From positions 248,001 to 312,000 of the forward strand of contig NZ_JAAVUR010000007.1 in the NCBI RefSeq assembly GCF_018449545.1: a stretch of 64,000 nt of DNA, in the 5' to 3' direction. A model generated the notes under the pieces. The model had not been told where the DNA came from. It did no database searches and saw only the letters and a program-made list of their open reading frames with translations. The stretch is from Granulicella sp. dw_53. Lineage in GTDB: Bacteria > Acidobacteriota > Terriglobia > Terriglobales > Acidobacteriaceae. Shown here piece after piece: positions 18,149-26,276 of this stretch (position 1 is the first letter of the stretch; every line of letters starts with the position of its first letter). Position numbers and translations under genes: made by a program.

Positions 18149-18527
18149 GTCTGCCGACTGGATGATCGAAGAGCAGGCGATGGCGTGGGGATGCTGGGAT
18201 TTTCGTGTGTGCCGTCTGATGGTCTGCGGGTGAGTTAAGTACCGATAGGTCTCTAAGTGCGATTACGGTCTATCTGTGCGTATATCAGCAGATACGTACA
18301 ACGAGAAAGCACGCTGCGACATCCAGTAACAATGCTCTAAATGTCTGCGAAGGGAAGCGGCGGACGTGAATTATGTTGTTTGCGCGACATTTATGGTCGA
18401 GGCAGGCTGCGTTGCTCTATGCTGGGTCATCGAGCAGAGCAGAGTTTCATGCTTAATCCATTTAGATCTGAACAATTCCCAGAGAGAAATTGCCGCAATT
18501 GTGCGCGGCGACGGCTGAAACCGCAGT
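18149..18527. other. Intergenic region, nothing recognised
   Basis: About 380 bases between two plus-strand genes. Only short open frames and a small imperfect hairpin (GTATAT-CAGC-AGATAC near 18277) are seen. It presumably carries the promoter of the diguanylate cyclase. Confidence 0.45.
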
Positions 18528-19787
18528 ATGGACCTCAAAACTTCCTTTGCTTTCTATTTCATATCGTTAGCGCTGTATCTCGCAGTGCTGACGTTAATGG
18601 CGTTCGCGGATAAGCGGGTGATGGGTACGCGGTGGCTGGCGTACTCGGTGATGGTCGAGATGGTGAAGGTCGGCCTGCAGGGGATGTCCGGGACGGTCCC
18701 GCGAGTTCTTTGGACGATGGTGGCGAACGAGCTTAGCCTGGTGGCTTTCTTCACGCTGTATATGGGGTTGAGGTGGTTTGTACGCAGGGAGCCGCTAAGC
18801 AGCCGGACGGGGCCGATTCTGCTGCTAGTGGTGATGGCGGTGTACTGCGGGATGTACTCGCTGCATCTTCCGTTTGCGTTTCCGGTGATGGCTGCGGGGC
18901 TGCTGTGGATGTGCGGGATTACGGTGAAGATGCTGCTGGGGCACGTCGAGGAGCGCTTCCGGGTTCCGGCGGGAATTACGGCGGCCCTGGTGGTGCTGCT
19001 GATGGTGCTGGTGGTCTACCGGATCGACCTGTCGGTACAGGCCTCTTTACTGGGTAAGGATTGGCAGATCGCCGGGACCGATCCGCGCTGGGTCTACTCG
19101 CTGATGCTGATCGTGATGATCTCGGACTGCCTGCTGATCATGTATGTGTGGTTCGCGGCGGCGGAGATGTACAGCGCGGTGGCGGCGACGGCGGGGATCG
19201 ACTCTCTGACGGGATGCCTGAACCGGCGGGCGCTGATGAAGGTTGCGATGCATGAGGTGGCCCGGAGCGAGCGGACGGGGATGCCGTTGACGGTGGTGGC
19301 GCTGGATCTGGACCGCTTCAAGAGGGTAAACGATACCTTCGGCCATCCCGGTGGGGACGCGATGTTGTGCGCGGTGGCCTTCCTGCTGCAAGGGCGTCTG
19401 CGATCGGTAGATGTGGTGGCCAGGGTGGGGGGCGAGGAGTTCCTGCTGCTGCTTCCGGATACGGATGCGGTGAGCGGAGCCGTGGTGGTGGAGAATCTGC
19501 GGCTGGCGATGGAGGAGATGCAGGTTCCGTACGAGGGCCAGTTGATCACGACCACGATGAGCGCGGGAGTAACCCAGATTCTGCCGCGAAACGATAGTTG
19601 GACGGCGATGCTGAATCGTGCGGACCGAGCGTTGTATGCGGCCAAAGAGAGTGGAAGGAACCGCGTCGTTCTGGATGAGCTGGTGGCGAAGTTGCCACGC
19701 CGCCAGGAGCCGGGAACTTTGAGCGAAGCGGCCATTGCGGCGGCTGGCGGTGGGGCTGCGCTGCGGTTGATTCGTAAGAGGCTTTAG
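18528..19787 (+). CDS. Membrane-bound diguanylate cyclase (GGDEF)
   Basis: 419 residues. The N-terminal half has six or seven hydrophobic segments (residues about 1-215) forming a membrane sensor. The C-terminal GGDEF domain makes cyclic di-GMP from two GTP. It has DSLTGCLNRRAL, LDLDRFKRVNDTFGHPGGDA and an intact GGEEF active site. RSVD lies five residues before GGEEF, matching the RxxD inhibitory site, so product feedback is likely. No EAL domain is present. The target process cannot be told from context. ATG 18528 sits right at the start of the first membrane segment, a typical position. Confidence 0.94.
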   Translation: MDLKTSFAFYFISLALYLAVLTLMAFADKRVMGTRWLAYSVMVEMVKVGLQGMSGTVPRVLWTMVANELSLVAFFTLYMGLRWFVRREPLSSRTGPILLLVVMAVYCGMYSLHLPFAFPVMAAGLLWMCGITVKMLLGHVEERFRVPAGITAALVVLLMVLVVYRIDLSVQASLLGKDWQIAGTDPRWVYSLMLIVMISDCLLIMYVWFAAAEMYSAVAATAGIDSLTGCLNRRALMKVAMHEVARSERTGMPLTVVALDLDRFKRVNDTFGHPGGDAMLCAVAFLLQGRLRSVDVVARVGGEEFLLLLPDTDAVSGAVVVENLRLAMEEMQVPYEGQLITTTMSAGVTQILPRNDSWTAMLNRADRALYAAKESGRNRVVLDELVAKLPRRQEPGTLSEAAIAAAGGGAALRLIRKRL

Positions 19788-19893
19788 GGTGGTTTTTGGA
19801 GAGAGCCTAGAGCTGAGCTAAGTCTCCAATTGCTCTTTAGCCAGATCAACATTCGGAATAAACAAGTGTCCCAAGGGGTTTTCATAAATCGGT

Positions 19894-19938
19894 CTGCCGC
19901 TCATCGAACGACTTCGTAGTCGTTTCGATGAGCGGTAG
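19894..19938. terminator. Long hairpin between convergent genes
   Basis: CTGCCGCTCATCGAACGACT (19894-19913) pairs with AGTCGTTTCGATGAGCGGTAG (19918-19938), with one bulged base and one mismatch, across the loop TCGT. It sits between the converging diguanylate cyclase and phosphodiesterase genes. There is no T-run, so it may instead be a REP-like element or an RNA-stabilising hairpin. Confidence 0.5.
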
Positions 19939-19950
19939 ACGCGATTGAAG

Positions 19951-21156
19951 CTAAGGTTTGGCAGGGAGGACGGGTGTTTTGGCGTCGGTGAGGTAGTAGG
20001 TGGGGATGTTGGGGTGCTGCTCTTCCACGAGGCTGAGGGTGCGGAAGTCGAAGCTCTGGACTTCGGCGCGGGATTCCATGTGGCTGTGAACGATGGCACC
20101 GCAGAGGGCGTCGACGAAGGCCTGGGGATCCAGGGTGTGGTTGGTGGTCGGTCTGGGGTTGTAGGGGCCGGTTTTACCGAGCGCTTCCTGGGGGAGGTGC
20201 GAGATCTTGGTCTCTAGGTTGAAGCGGGCCTTGGCGGCGTTCGCGGCGCGGGCGGCGGCTTCGGGGTGGGACTTGCCGGGGCCGGTGCGGTAGTAGGTGG
20301 TGTAGAAGGCGACGAAGCGGAAGAGCTGCTCGGCGTAGGTGGGGACGTAGGGGTTGGTGAGATGTTCCTTTTTAGCGAAGGCGAAGGCGACGGAGACGGG
20401 CGAGAGGTTGAGGTCGTTCTTCTGGTCGGGGAAGGCGTCGTGGCCGTAGGTGGGGCCGATGTGGAGCTTGTCGCAGATGAAGGTGCGCTGGGCTTCGGTG
20501 GAGGAGATGTCGCTGAGGTAGACGCGATTCTCGAGGGTGTAGGGGGCGCCATCGGCGCGGCGGCAGGACTGCGGGCTGTAGAACTGGTCGTGCCAGATGA
20601 GGGAGACGTGGTCGGTGGAGACGCCGGTGTCGGTCTCGAGGGTGTTGCTGAGCTGGTCGAGGCCGCTCTCGAAGGAGGGCAGGGTGTTCTCGGGACGGAG
20701 ACCGCGTCCGCCACGGTGGGCGGTGACGTCGACGCGGGCGAGGTAGGCGAGCTGCTCGGAGTTGCCGGCGGCTGAGGCGCGCTCTTCTTTGAGGACGGAC
20801 TGCAGGATGTCGGGGCGGTCGGTGATGATGCCGTCGACGTGCAGGGCGAGGAGGGCGCGCATCTTCTCTGGCTCGTTGGTGGTCCAGGGAACGACCTGAA
20901 AGCCGGCCTTGTGGAGGGAGGCGACGTTCACCGTGGGGAGGGTGCCGATGAGGGTCGAGTCTATCGGGGAGAGGACAGGAGGCACGGTGACGCCGTGGGC
21001 AGAGGCGTGGGTGCGGGCGGCGATCATGAGGTCGAGGAATGGGTCGGACACGGGACTAGCCTGCTGTGCTGTAGCGAAGGCTGAGAGAAAGAGGATGCCA
21101 ACAGAGCTAACAGTACGGTATCGGGAGAGACGCGGGAGAGTTGGGAAGAGATACAT
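19951..21156 (-). CDS. Glycerophosphodiester phosphodiesterase-like protein, rearranged domain order
   Basis: 401 residues with a signal peptide (to about residue 31). Glycerophosphodiesterases cleave glycerophosphodiesters to glycerol-3-phosphate and an alcohol, here probably in the periplasm. Catalytic motifs are present: HRGGRGLRPENT (His about 147, Glu-Asn 156-157), the metal pair in LETDTG (174 and 176) and the second His in IWHD (189). SFDFR near the C-terminus matches the late barrel motif. Unusually, the motif that normally ends the barrel (AGFQVVPWTTNEPEKM then VDGIITDRPD) lies before the catalytic start, at about 84-115. The protein therefore looks circularly permuted or like a partial domain fused to a full one. 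Confidence 0.86.
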   Translation of the reverse strand: MYLFPTLPRLSRYRTVSSVGILFLSAFATAQQASPVSDPFLDLMIAARTHASAHGVTVPPVLSPIDSTLIGTLPTVNVASLHKAGFQVVPWTTNEPEKMRALLALHVDGIITDRPDILQSVLKEERASAAGNSEQLAYLARVDVTAHRGGRGLRPENTLPSFESGLDQLSNTLETDTGVSTDHVSLIWHDQFYSPQSCRRADGAPYTLENRVYLSDISSTEAQRTFICDKLHIGPTYGHDAFPDQKNDLNLSPVSVAFAFAKKEHLTNPYVPTYAEQLFRFVAFYTTYYRTGPGKSHPEAAARAANAAKARFNLETKISHLPQEALGKTGPYNPRPTTNHTLDPQAFVDALCGAIVHSHMESRAEVQSFDFRTLSLVEEQHPNIPTYYLTDAKTPVLPAKP

Positions 21157-21201
21157 AGCGTCCCAGCTTAGACGATTTTTATTTCGTCGTAATGAATGCG
21201 C

Positions 21202-22113
21202 TCAGGCGAGGGCGGCGGCGAGGCTACCGTGAGCGGCTTCGAGGCGGGCTTCGGCGGCGGCGCGGTCGAGCGAGAGCTTGTGCATCACGATGGCGGTCTT
21301 GACGGTGGCGGCGCGGGCGAGAAGGCCGGCTGCGGTGGGTTGGTCGACTCCGGTGGCGGCCATGATGATGCGCTGGGCGCGGTCGACGAGCTTGCCGTTG
21401 GTGGGCTGGACGTTGACCATGAGGTTGCCGTAGACGGCTCCGGTCTTGATCATGACTCCGGTCGAGAGCATGTTGAGAACGAGCTTGGTGGCGGTGCCGG
21501 CCTTCATGCGGGTGGAGCCGGTGATGATCTCGGGGCCGACGGCGGGATTGATGGCGATGTCGACGGCCTGGGCAATAGGGGAGCCGGGGACGCAGGTGAG
21601 GCCGATGGTGAGGGCTCCGAGCGAGCGGGCGTGGGCGAGGGCTCCGAGGACGTAGGGGGTGCGTCCGCTGGCGGCGATGCCGACGAGGGTGTCGGGCGAG
21701 GAAGAGGCGCCGAAGCCGGCGGCGGTGAGATCTTTGACGCCTTGTTCGGGGGAGTCTTCGGTGGCTTCGCTGGAGGTGCGGAGGGCGGAGTCTCCACCGG
21801 CGATGATGCCCTGGACGAGGGTGCGGGGGACGGAGAAGGTGGGAGGGCACTCGGAGGCGTCGAGGACGCCGAGGCGTCCGCTGGTTCCGGCACCGATGTA
21901 GAAGAGGCGTCCGCCCTGGCGGAAGCGGGTTGCGATGGCATCGACGGCGGAGGCGATGTGGGGGAGCTCGGCGGCTACGGCTACTGCGACGCGGGCGTCT
22001 TCGCTGTTAATGAGGCGGAGCATGTCCAGGGTGGGGAGGGTGTCGATGTGCTCGGAGGCGGGGTTGCGGGCCTCGGTGGCGAGCTGAGCTAGATTTTGCG
22101 TGGGGGTTTCCAT
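21202..22113 (-). CDS. murQ: N-acetylmuramic acid 6-phosphate etherase
   Basis: 303 residues. MurQ cleaves the D-lactyl ether of MurNAc-6-phosphate to GlcNAc-6-phosphate in cell-wall sugar recycling, in the cytoplasm. A SIS fold is visible: GGRLFYIGAGTSGRLGVLDA (ligand-binding loop), ECPPTF (catalytic Glu region), GIAASGRTPYVLGAL and the signature GPEIITGSTRMKAGTATKLVLNML split across residues about 195-220. Length and motifs are typical. No murK, anmK or phosphotransferase gene is adjacent, so the MurNAc-6-phosphate source lies elsewhere. It is divergent from the rhaM-like gene, with a 7-bp inverted repeat in the shared gap. Confidence 0.96.
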   Translation of the reverse strand: METPTQNLAQLATEARNPASEHIDTLPTLDMLRLINSEDARVAVAVAAELPHIASAVDAIATRFRQGGRLFYIGAGTSGRLGVLDASECPPTFSVPRTLVQGIIAGGDSALRTSSEATEDSPEQGVKDLTAAGFGASSSPDTLVGIAASGRTPYVLGALAHARSLGALTIGLTCVPGSPIAQAVDIAINPAVGPEIITGSTRMKAGTATKLVLNMLSTGVMIKTGAVYGNLMVNVQPTNGKLVDRAQRIIMAATGVDQPTAAGLLARAATVKTAIVMHKLSLDRAAAEARLEAAHGSLAAALA

Positions 22114-22217
22114 GACTGGTACCAGAATGGCTCAGCGGAGGGAGGAGATGCAATGGGATTGGAAGTAAAGGGTGTTTAGGCTGGGGCCGATGTTCCCGGA
22201 GGGAAATATTTTCAATA

Positions 22218-22247
22218 CCTAACCAAATTGACGTTTTGGAGGTTAGG
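22218..22247. promoter_or_regulatory. Inverted repeat in murQ/rhaM divergent gap
   Basis: CCTAACC (22218-22224) and GGTTAGG (22241-22247) flank a centre that adds a partial CCAAA/TTTTGG pairing. It lies between two divergent starts and could be an operator or a hairpin in the mutarotase leader. No regulator is known. Confidence 0.35.
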
Positions 22248-22335
22248 ATAGTGTGGCCTGGATTTGTGGCGTACAGGACGGACAGCGCCATGAGTCCGCA
22301 AGTTTGAAATTTCTGCAACGACTGGAAGTGTGGCA

Positions 22336-22674
22336 ATGAAACGATATGGAATGTTGATTGGATTGCGGCCCGAGCACTATGACGAGTACAAGCGTTACCA
22401 CTCCGCCGTATGGCCGGAGGTTCTGGCGACGATCGAGAGCTGCAATATCAGGGATTACACGATCTATCACAGTGGTGGACAACTGTTTGGGACCTACGAG
22501 TATCACGGGACGGATCATGCGGCGGACATGGCAAAGATGGCCGCAGACCCGGCGACGCAGCGGTGGTGGGCGATCATGAATCCGATGCAGAAGCAGATCG
22601 AGGGAACTCCAGAGGGCGAGTGGTGGATGCCGATGGAGGAGATGTTCCACTTCGATGGGCCGCAGGGATCGTAG
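22336..22674 (+). CDS. rhaM: L-rhamnose mutarotase-like protein
   Basis: 112 residues. RhaM interconverts the alpha and beta anomers of L-rhamnose so that it can enter catabolism. The family features are clear: KRYGMLIGLRPEHYDEYKRY with the conserved YH...WPEV, then IRDYTIYHSGGQLFGTYEY and the terminal block PATQRWWAIMNPMQ, including the paired Trp. Start at ATG 22336 (GTG 22330 also in frame; GGAAG upstream). No rhamnose isomerase, kinase or aldolase is next to it, so it is isolated from a rhamnose operon. A strong terminator follows. Confidence 0.9.
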   Translation: MKRYGMLIGLRPEHYDEYKRYHSAVWPEVLATIESCNIRDYTIYHSGGQLFGTYEYHGTDHAADMAKMAADPATQRWWAIMNPMQKQIEGTPEGEWWMPMEEMFHFDGPQGS

Positions 22675-22687
22675 ATAGAAAAACCTA

Positions 22688-22712
22688 CGGGAGCCCAAGG
22701 GCTCCCGCTTTT
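22688..22712 (+). terminator. Intrinsic terminator after rhaM
   Basis: CGGGAGCCC (22688-22696) and GGGCTCCCG (22699-22707) form a GC-rich stem followed by CTTTTAT. It lies between the rhaM stop and the convergent PEP-CTERM gene, so it may act in both directions. Confidence 0.8.
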
Positions 22713-22735
22713 ATGCGTGTACGAAGGTAGAAGCG

Positions 22736-23305
22736 TTAGACCTTGAACTTGCGGCGCATGGCTCCGACGATACCGAGGAGTCCGGTGCCAAACATCGCGA
22801 GTGAGGCGGGCTCTGGAACTGGGCTGGCGGTGGTAGTTGCGGAGAAGGTGACATCGCTGCCGTCTCCACCACCCTGGGTGGTCAGGTCCAAGGTTCCGTA
22901 GTACGTGACGCCGTTGACGACAAGGGTCGCGTTTCCGTTGAAGCCGAGATCGTTCGCGACATTTGGATCGTCCGAGATCGTGTTGATGGAGGTAAGCGTC
23001 AAGGAGGCATTATTGCCGTTATCGGCGATGCTGTAGAGCTGAAGGGGAGAGAATGCGTCGCCCTGTGTGTAGCTCAAGGTCGGAGCCATCGTGACGCATT
23101 GGAAGCAGCCGAGAAAGCCGCTGAAGATGCCAGTCGAGGTGCCGCCGACGTTCGCGAGCGGATCGAAGTTGATGGTGAAGCTGGAGGTCGGGCTACCGGT
23201 GGTGGTGTAGGTGTCACTACCGCTAATCGAAATTTTGTCGGCTTTGGCGAAGGTCGCGGTACCGATGACCAAAGCAGTAAATATGGCGAGTTTCTGCAAT
23301 TTCAT
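22736..23305 (-). CDS. PEP-CTERM sorting-domain protein
   Basis: About 189 residues, exported. ATG 23305 gives a signal peptide (KLQKLAIFTALVIGTATFAK, ending near residue 22). The body is beta-rich, low in charge and rich in Ser, Thr, Gly and Asn. The C-terminus has the full PEP-CTERM signal: VPEPASLAMFGTGLLGIVGA (proline-glutamate-proline then a membrane helix) and a basic end MRRKFKV. Such proteins are cut by an exosortase and associated with exopolysaccharide export. No exosortase gene is in the window. Acyltransferase and glycosyltransferase genes upstream suit a surface-polysaccharide setting, but that link is inferred. Confidence 0.92.
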   Translation of the reverse strand: MKLQKLAIFTALVIGTATFAKADKISISGSDTYTTTGSPTSSFTINFDPLANVGGTSTGIFSGFLGCFQCVTMAPTLSYTQGDAFSPLQLYSIADNGNNASLTLTSINTISDDPNVANDLGFNGNATLVVNGVTYYGTLDLTTQGGGDGSDVTFSATTTASPVPEPASLAMFGTGLLGIVGAMRRKFKV

Positions 23306-23677
23306 GTGATTCTCCCTGGGGTCGAGCTTCACGTTCGGGGTGGTAACTTACCCTTGTACAAGACATAAGCAGGTGGGCTGCCAAACCTCCCTAAGGGGCA
23401 TTGTTTCGATATTGCAAGAAGTTGCAGTCACGGGATTGCGGGGTATGAGTTTCGGTGTGTAAATATTTGCGCCGAAAGTGGAAGGTGTTTTCCTCTTTTG
23501 TTGGCTCCGGCCTACAGGTCTGGGTGGCTTACCCCTGACAGGCGGTCACTTAGTCGGGTAGCGTACCATTCGGGTTTTGGGCCGGAGTGAAGCTCGCCGA
23601 GGCAGGCGTTGAAGTAGGCTACGAGAGATAGCAGGGACGACCGACCTTGCTATGCGGTGTCAACGCATGAGCTTGAA
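23306..23677. other. Intergenic region between PEP-CTERM and acyltransferase genes
   Basis: About 370 bases on the minus-strand leader side of the PEP-CTERM gene. A small stem (ATAGCA near 23629, TGCTAT near 23650) is seen; otherwise nothing is recognised. A short open frame at 23657-23872 is a shadow of the acyltransferase end. Confidence 0.4.
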
Positions 23678-24958
23678 TCAAATGGCCCATTTCGTCCTGA
23701 AACGTTGCCACACCCCGAACCAGCTCCAACTGGTCCTGCTCTTTCTCGGGTGGGTCGAAAGACTTTGGCTCGTATATCGCTCGGTGAGTTTGTCTTTAAA
23801 ATTCAGGATTGGCGTTTCATAGAACTTGAACGAGAGATAAGCGATACACAAGGAAAGACTGAGGCTGATTAGAGATACGACCAAGGCGGGTGAGTAGGAA
23901 TGAGTGGCGAACCCCATTCTCATTCCTACCTGGTCGATAAGGACATAAATGGGTACGTGGACCAGGTAGAGGGTGTAACTGATTGTGCCTATCGACACAA
24001 AAGGCTTCAGTCGGAGAAAGCGGCTGAGTGGGTGATCGCTACCGGCATGCAGAATGACGAAGCTCAGCAGTCCCGCAAAACACAAGGCGATCAAGGGCAT
24101 ACCAAAGACTGAAAATTTCACGCTGTCGCGAACTTCGCGGCCAAGAATTGGATGTATTGAATACAAAATCCAGAAGAGCAGGATGCCGGCGATTATCGTT
24201 GCTGCCGAAAGACAAGAATCCACCCTGCGTTGGACCCGTTGCGACAGGACGCGACGCTTTTCAACCCAAAGGGCCAGCAAGGCGCCACCGAGCAGAACGT
24301 CTATGCGAGAAAAGAAATCGAAGTAGCCACGGATCCCGATAAAGCCGAACCAACGGATAAAGAGTGCTGCAACAATTACGCCGATACAAATAAAGCCGAG
24401 AGTCCTCCGTCTGAAATGCAAGACCAAGGGCGCCCAAAGAACGTAAAACCACTCCTCAACCGAGAGTGACCATGTTGGACCTAAACTTGAAGTAATTCCG
24501 TAAGCGTGGAAGCCATTTGACGCTTTCGGAAGAATCACCGACACGAATGGATTGGGGATGGGGTGGACGCCTGTAAGAGCCTGCCAGATGTTGTGCAGCA
24601 CGTTGAAGGAGTCACTGAAGCTTTGCAAGAAAAGGGCCCTCCCTATATAGCGCATCCATTCCGTAGAATCGTGCTGAAACAGGGCCACTACCAACACCAA
24701 TAGGACGACCGCATAGTAAGGCGGAAAGATGCGCAAAATGCGCCGTATATAGAAGACCTTGTAGGGGTGAGGTCTATTCTTCAACTGGAGAAGAATGCTT
24801 GTAATCAAAAAGCCGGAGAGTACAAAGAAGAGTTCCACGCCAGCCCAGCCGAACTCTGGAATGCTAAAGAACATAGTGCTGAGAGGAAAGTAGTGGCATC
24901 CAATCACCGCCATGATGGCGAAGGCCCGAATACCATCCAGCTCTAAAATTCGGCGCAT
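23678..24958 (-). CDS. Acyltransferase family 3 (OafA/YrhL-like)
   Basis: 426 residues, polytopic inner-membrane protein that adds acyl (often acetyl) groups to sugars of surface polysaccharides or lipids. Typical features: ILELDGIRAFAIMAVIGCHY at the N-terminus (conserved Arg and the catalytic His in the first helix), WAGVELFFVLSGFLITSILL, then IRRILRIFPPYYAVVLLVLV, and TWSLSVEEWFYVLWAPLVLH. About ten membrane helices. GC content of this gene and the next is clearly lower (roughly 50% by eye) than the neighbours, suggesting acquisition or a different history. It lies 62 bases after the GT8 gene and is probably in one operon with it. Confidence 0.92.
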   Translation of the reverse strand: MRRILELDGIRAFAIMAVIGCHYFPLSTMFFSIPEFGWAGVELFFVLSGFLITSILLQLKNRPHPYKVFYIRRILRIFPPYYAVVLLVLVVALFQHDSTEWMRYIGRALFLQSFSDSFNVLHNIWQALTGVHPIPNPFVSVILPKASNGFHAYGITSSLGPTWSLSVEEWFYVLWAPLVLHFRRRTLGFICIGVIVAALFIRWFGFIGIRGYFDFFSRIDVLLGGALLALWVEKRRVLSQRVQRRVDSCLSAATIIAGILLFWILYSIHPILGREVRDSVKFSVFGMPLIALCFAGLLSFVILHAGSDHPLSRFLRLKPFVSIGTISYTLYLVHVPIYVLIDQVGMRMGFATHSYSPALVVSLISLSLSLCIAYLSFKFYETPILNFKDKLTERYTSQSLSTHPRKSRTSWSWFGVWQRFRTKWAI

Positions 24959-25020
24959 TTAGGAGTTCCCCTTATCTATTTCGTAGCGGTCGTGGCGTGT
25001 GTTCTAGAGTTTGAACGGAA

Positions 25021-25947
25021 TTAAGCCGCAGGCGATAGCACACTCTGAATTACTCGCCTGTAGCTGCCCAGTAGGCGTGGCACACGCTTCCAGTAGCTGG
25101 AGTTGAGCCATAGTGTTTTCTTGGAGAACGGCAGGGCAGTCTTCTCCAAGGCATCGAACCATGGTTTTGCGTGAGGAAAGAGCGTCTTTCCCCCCATATC
25201 CCACGGCTTAGGGCTACCCAAAAAGTGATATATGCCCTGTCCTTTGGACATTGAGGAGCCACGCTTCGGATAGACCTTGATATTGAAGCTGCGGTTCAAG
25301 TGGAAACAGTTGTCCGCGAAGAGAGCGTTCAGGATTGTCTGGTCATGAGAGAGCAACTGGGCACCGTACTTGCCCATAAACACCTTCACCTGCTGCGAAT
25401 AATCAAGTTGGTGCCATCCTGCTGGATTGAAGAGCATTACTCCAGAGTTGAACATCGGTGAGTCCAGGCCCCGCCCCAGTCGGAGAAAGAAGCTGCGCTC
25501 CAGACTGGATGCCACAGTACCATCAATCACGAAGCCCGTGACGCAGTCGTCCATGTCCTGGATAAATAGCGGGGCAATATCCACCGTGGAAATCGTATCT
25601 ACATCTATGTAAAGAACACGCGGCTCGTCAATCAAATCCGGCAGCAGTATCCGATTATACGCAGTGTGGCTTCCATGCAGAGAGGGGAAATCGCGGAACA
25701 TCCCGGCTGCTTCGTCCGACAGGAAAGTTAGTTTGTAAGCCCTTTCCTGAACATCCAAGGTACGGCGAAGATCGTCCCTGGCGTGGTCTGAGAAGCCCGT
25801 AAGGAGGAGGTAGAAGTGAGGTTCGACTGTGGATGAAAGGTGGGCCAGAAGAGAAGCAAGGGCCACATGCAAAGGCACCTCCATCAACAAATCGGAGCAG
25901 AGTGCAACTGCAATGGTGGTTACTCTCGTCTCTTTCAGAGCCAACAC
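25021..25947 (-). CDS. Glycosyltransferase family 8 protein
   Basis: About 308 residues, cytoplasmic, GT-A fold, retaining. GT8 enzymes transfer glucose or galactose from a nucleotide sugar in lipopolysaccharide or glycan synthesis. Visible: the N-terminal IAVALCSD strand, HGSHTAYNRILLPDLI, the metal-binding DxD in VLYIDVDTI, FNSGVMLFN, LSHDQTILNALF and the C-terminal YHFLGSPKPW that binds the donor. The frame is open to GTG 25986. I chose GTG 25947 (AAGGAG just upstream; TTG 25944 is equally possible). With the acyltransferase it forms an AT-richer pair, probably for decorating a surface glycan. The acceptor is unknown. Confidence 0.88.
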   Translation of the reverse strand: MLALKETRVTTIAVALCSDLLMEVPLHVALASLLAHLSSTVEPHFYLLLTGFSDHARDDLRRTLDVQERAYKLTFLSDEAAGMFRDFPSLHGSHTAYNRILLPDLIDEPRVLYIDVDTISTVDIAPLFIQDMDDCVTGFVIDGTVASSLERSFFLRLGRGLDSPMFNSGVMLFNPAGWHQLDYSQQVKVFMGKYGAQLLSHDQTILNALFADNCFHLNRSFNIKVYPKRGSSMSKGQGIYHFLGSPKPWDMGGKTLFPHAKPWFDALEKTALPFSKKTLWLNSSYWKRVPRLLGSYRRVIQSVLSPAA

Positions 25948-26039
25948 GTTCTCCTTGGGAGGTACGATAAATTGTAACGGACTCACTGAACGTCCGTTTC
26001 AGACGAGTGCAATCGGTCCAGATGAACGCGTTTCCCTTC

Positions 26040-26192
26040 TCAAACGAAGACAATGAACATTGCGCCATGCTCTTTGCGCGTCGGCGTTACAGTGATTTCA
26101 ACGTCCTGGCCAAGTGCCGTTAGGAAATCGATCAATTGGCCCACGGAGAAGTTACCTGCCCTGTTGTGGGTAAGCGCCGAAACGTGCGATAG
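26040..26192 (-). pseudogene. Remnant of HTH antitoxin (HigA/XRE-like) C-terminus
   Basis: Reading the minus strand, about 50 codons give VSALTHNRAGNFSVGQLIDF, then LTALGQDVEITVTP, ending before a TGA at 26040. This matches the second half of small XRE-type antitoxins (pattern VSALLRG.L..FS...L...L..LG.DVEI). The helix-turn-helix half is missing and no start codon lies upstream in frame, so it is a decayed fragment. It borders the AT-richer glycosyltransferase/acyltransferase pair on the upstream side. Confidence 0.65.
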
Positions 26193-26276
26193 GGGAGATT
26201 TCCGGGGTGCGTTCGCGTAGGGGCGATAGAGTCGATAAGATAGAGAGTGATTCGAAACGATAAAGGATATGAAGCG

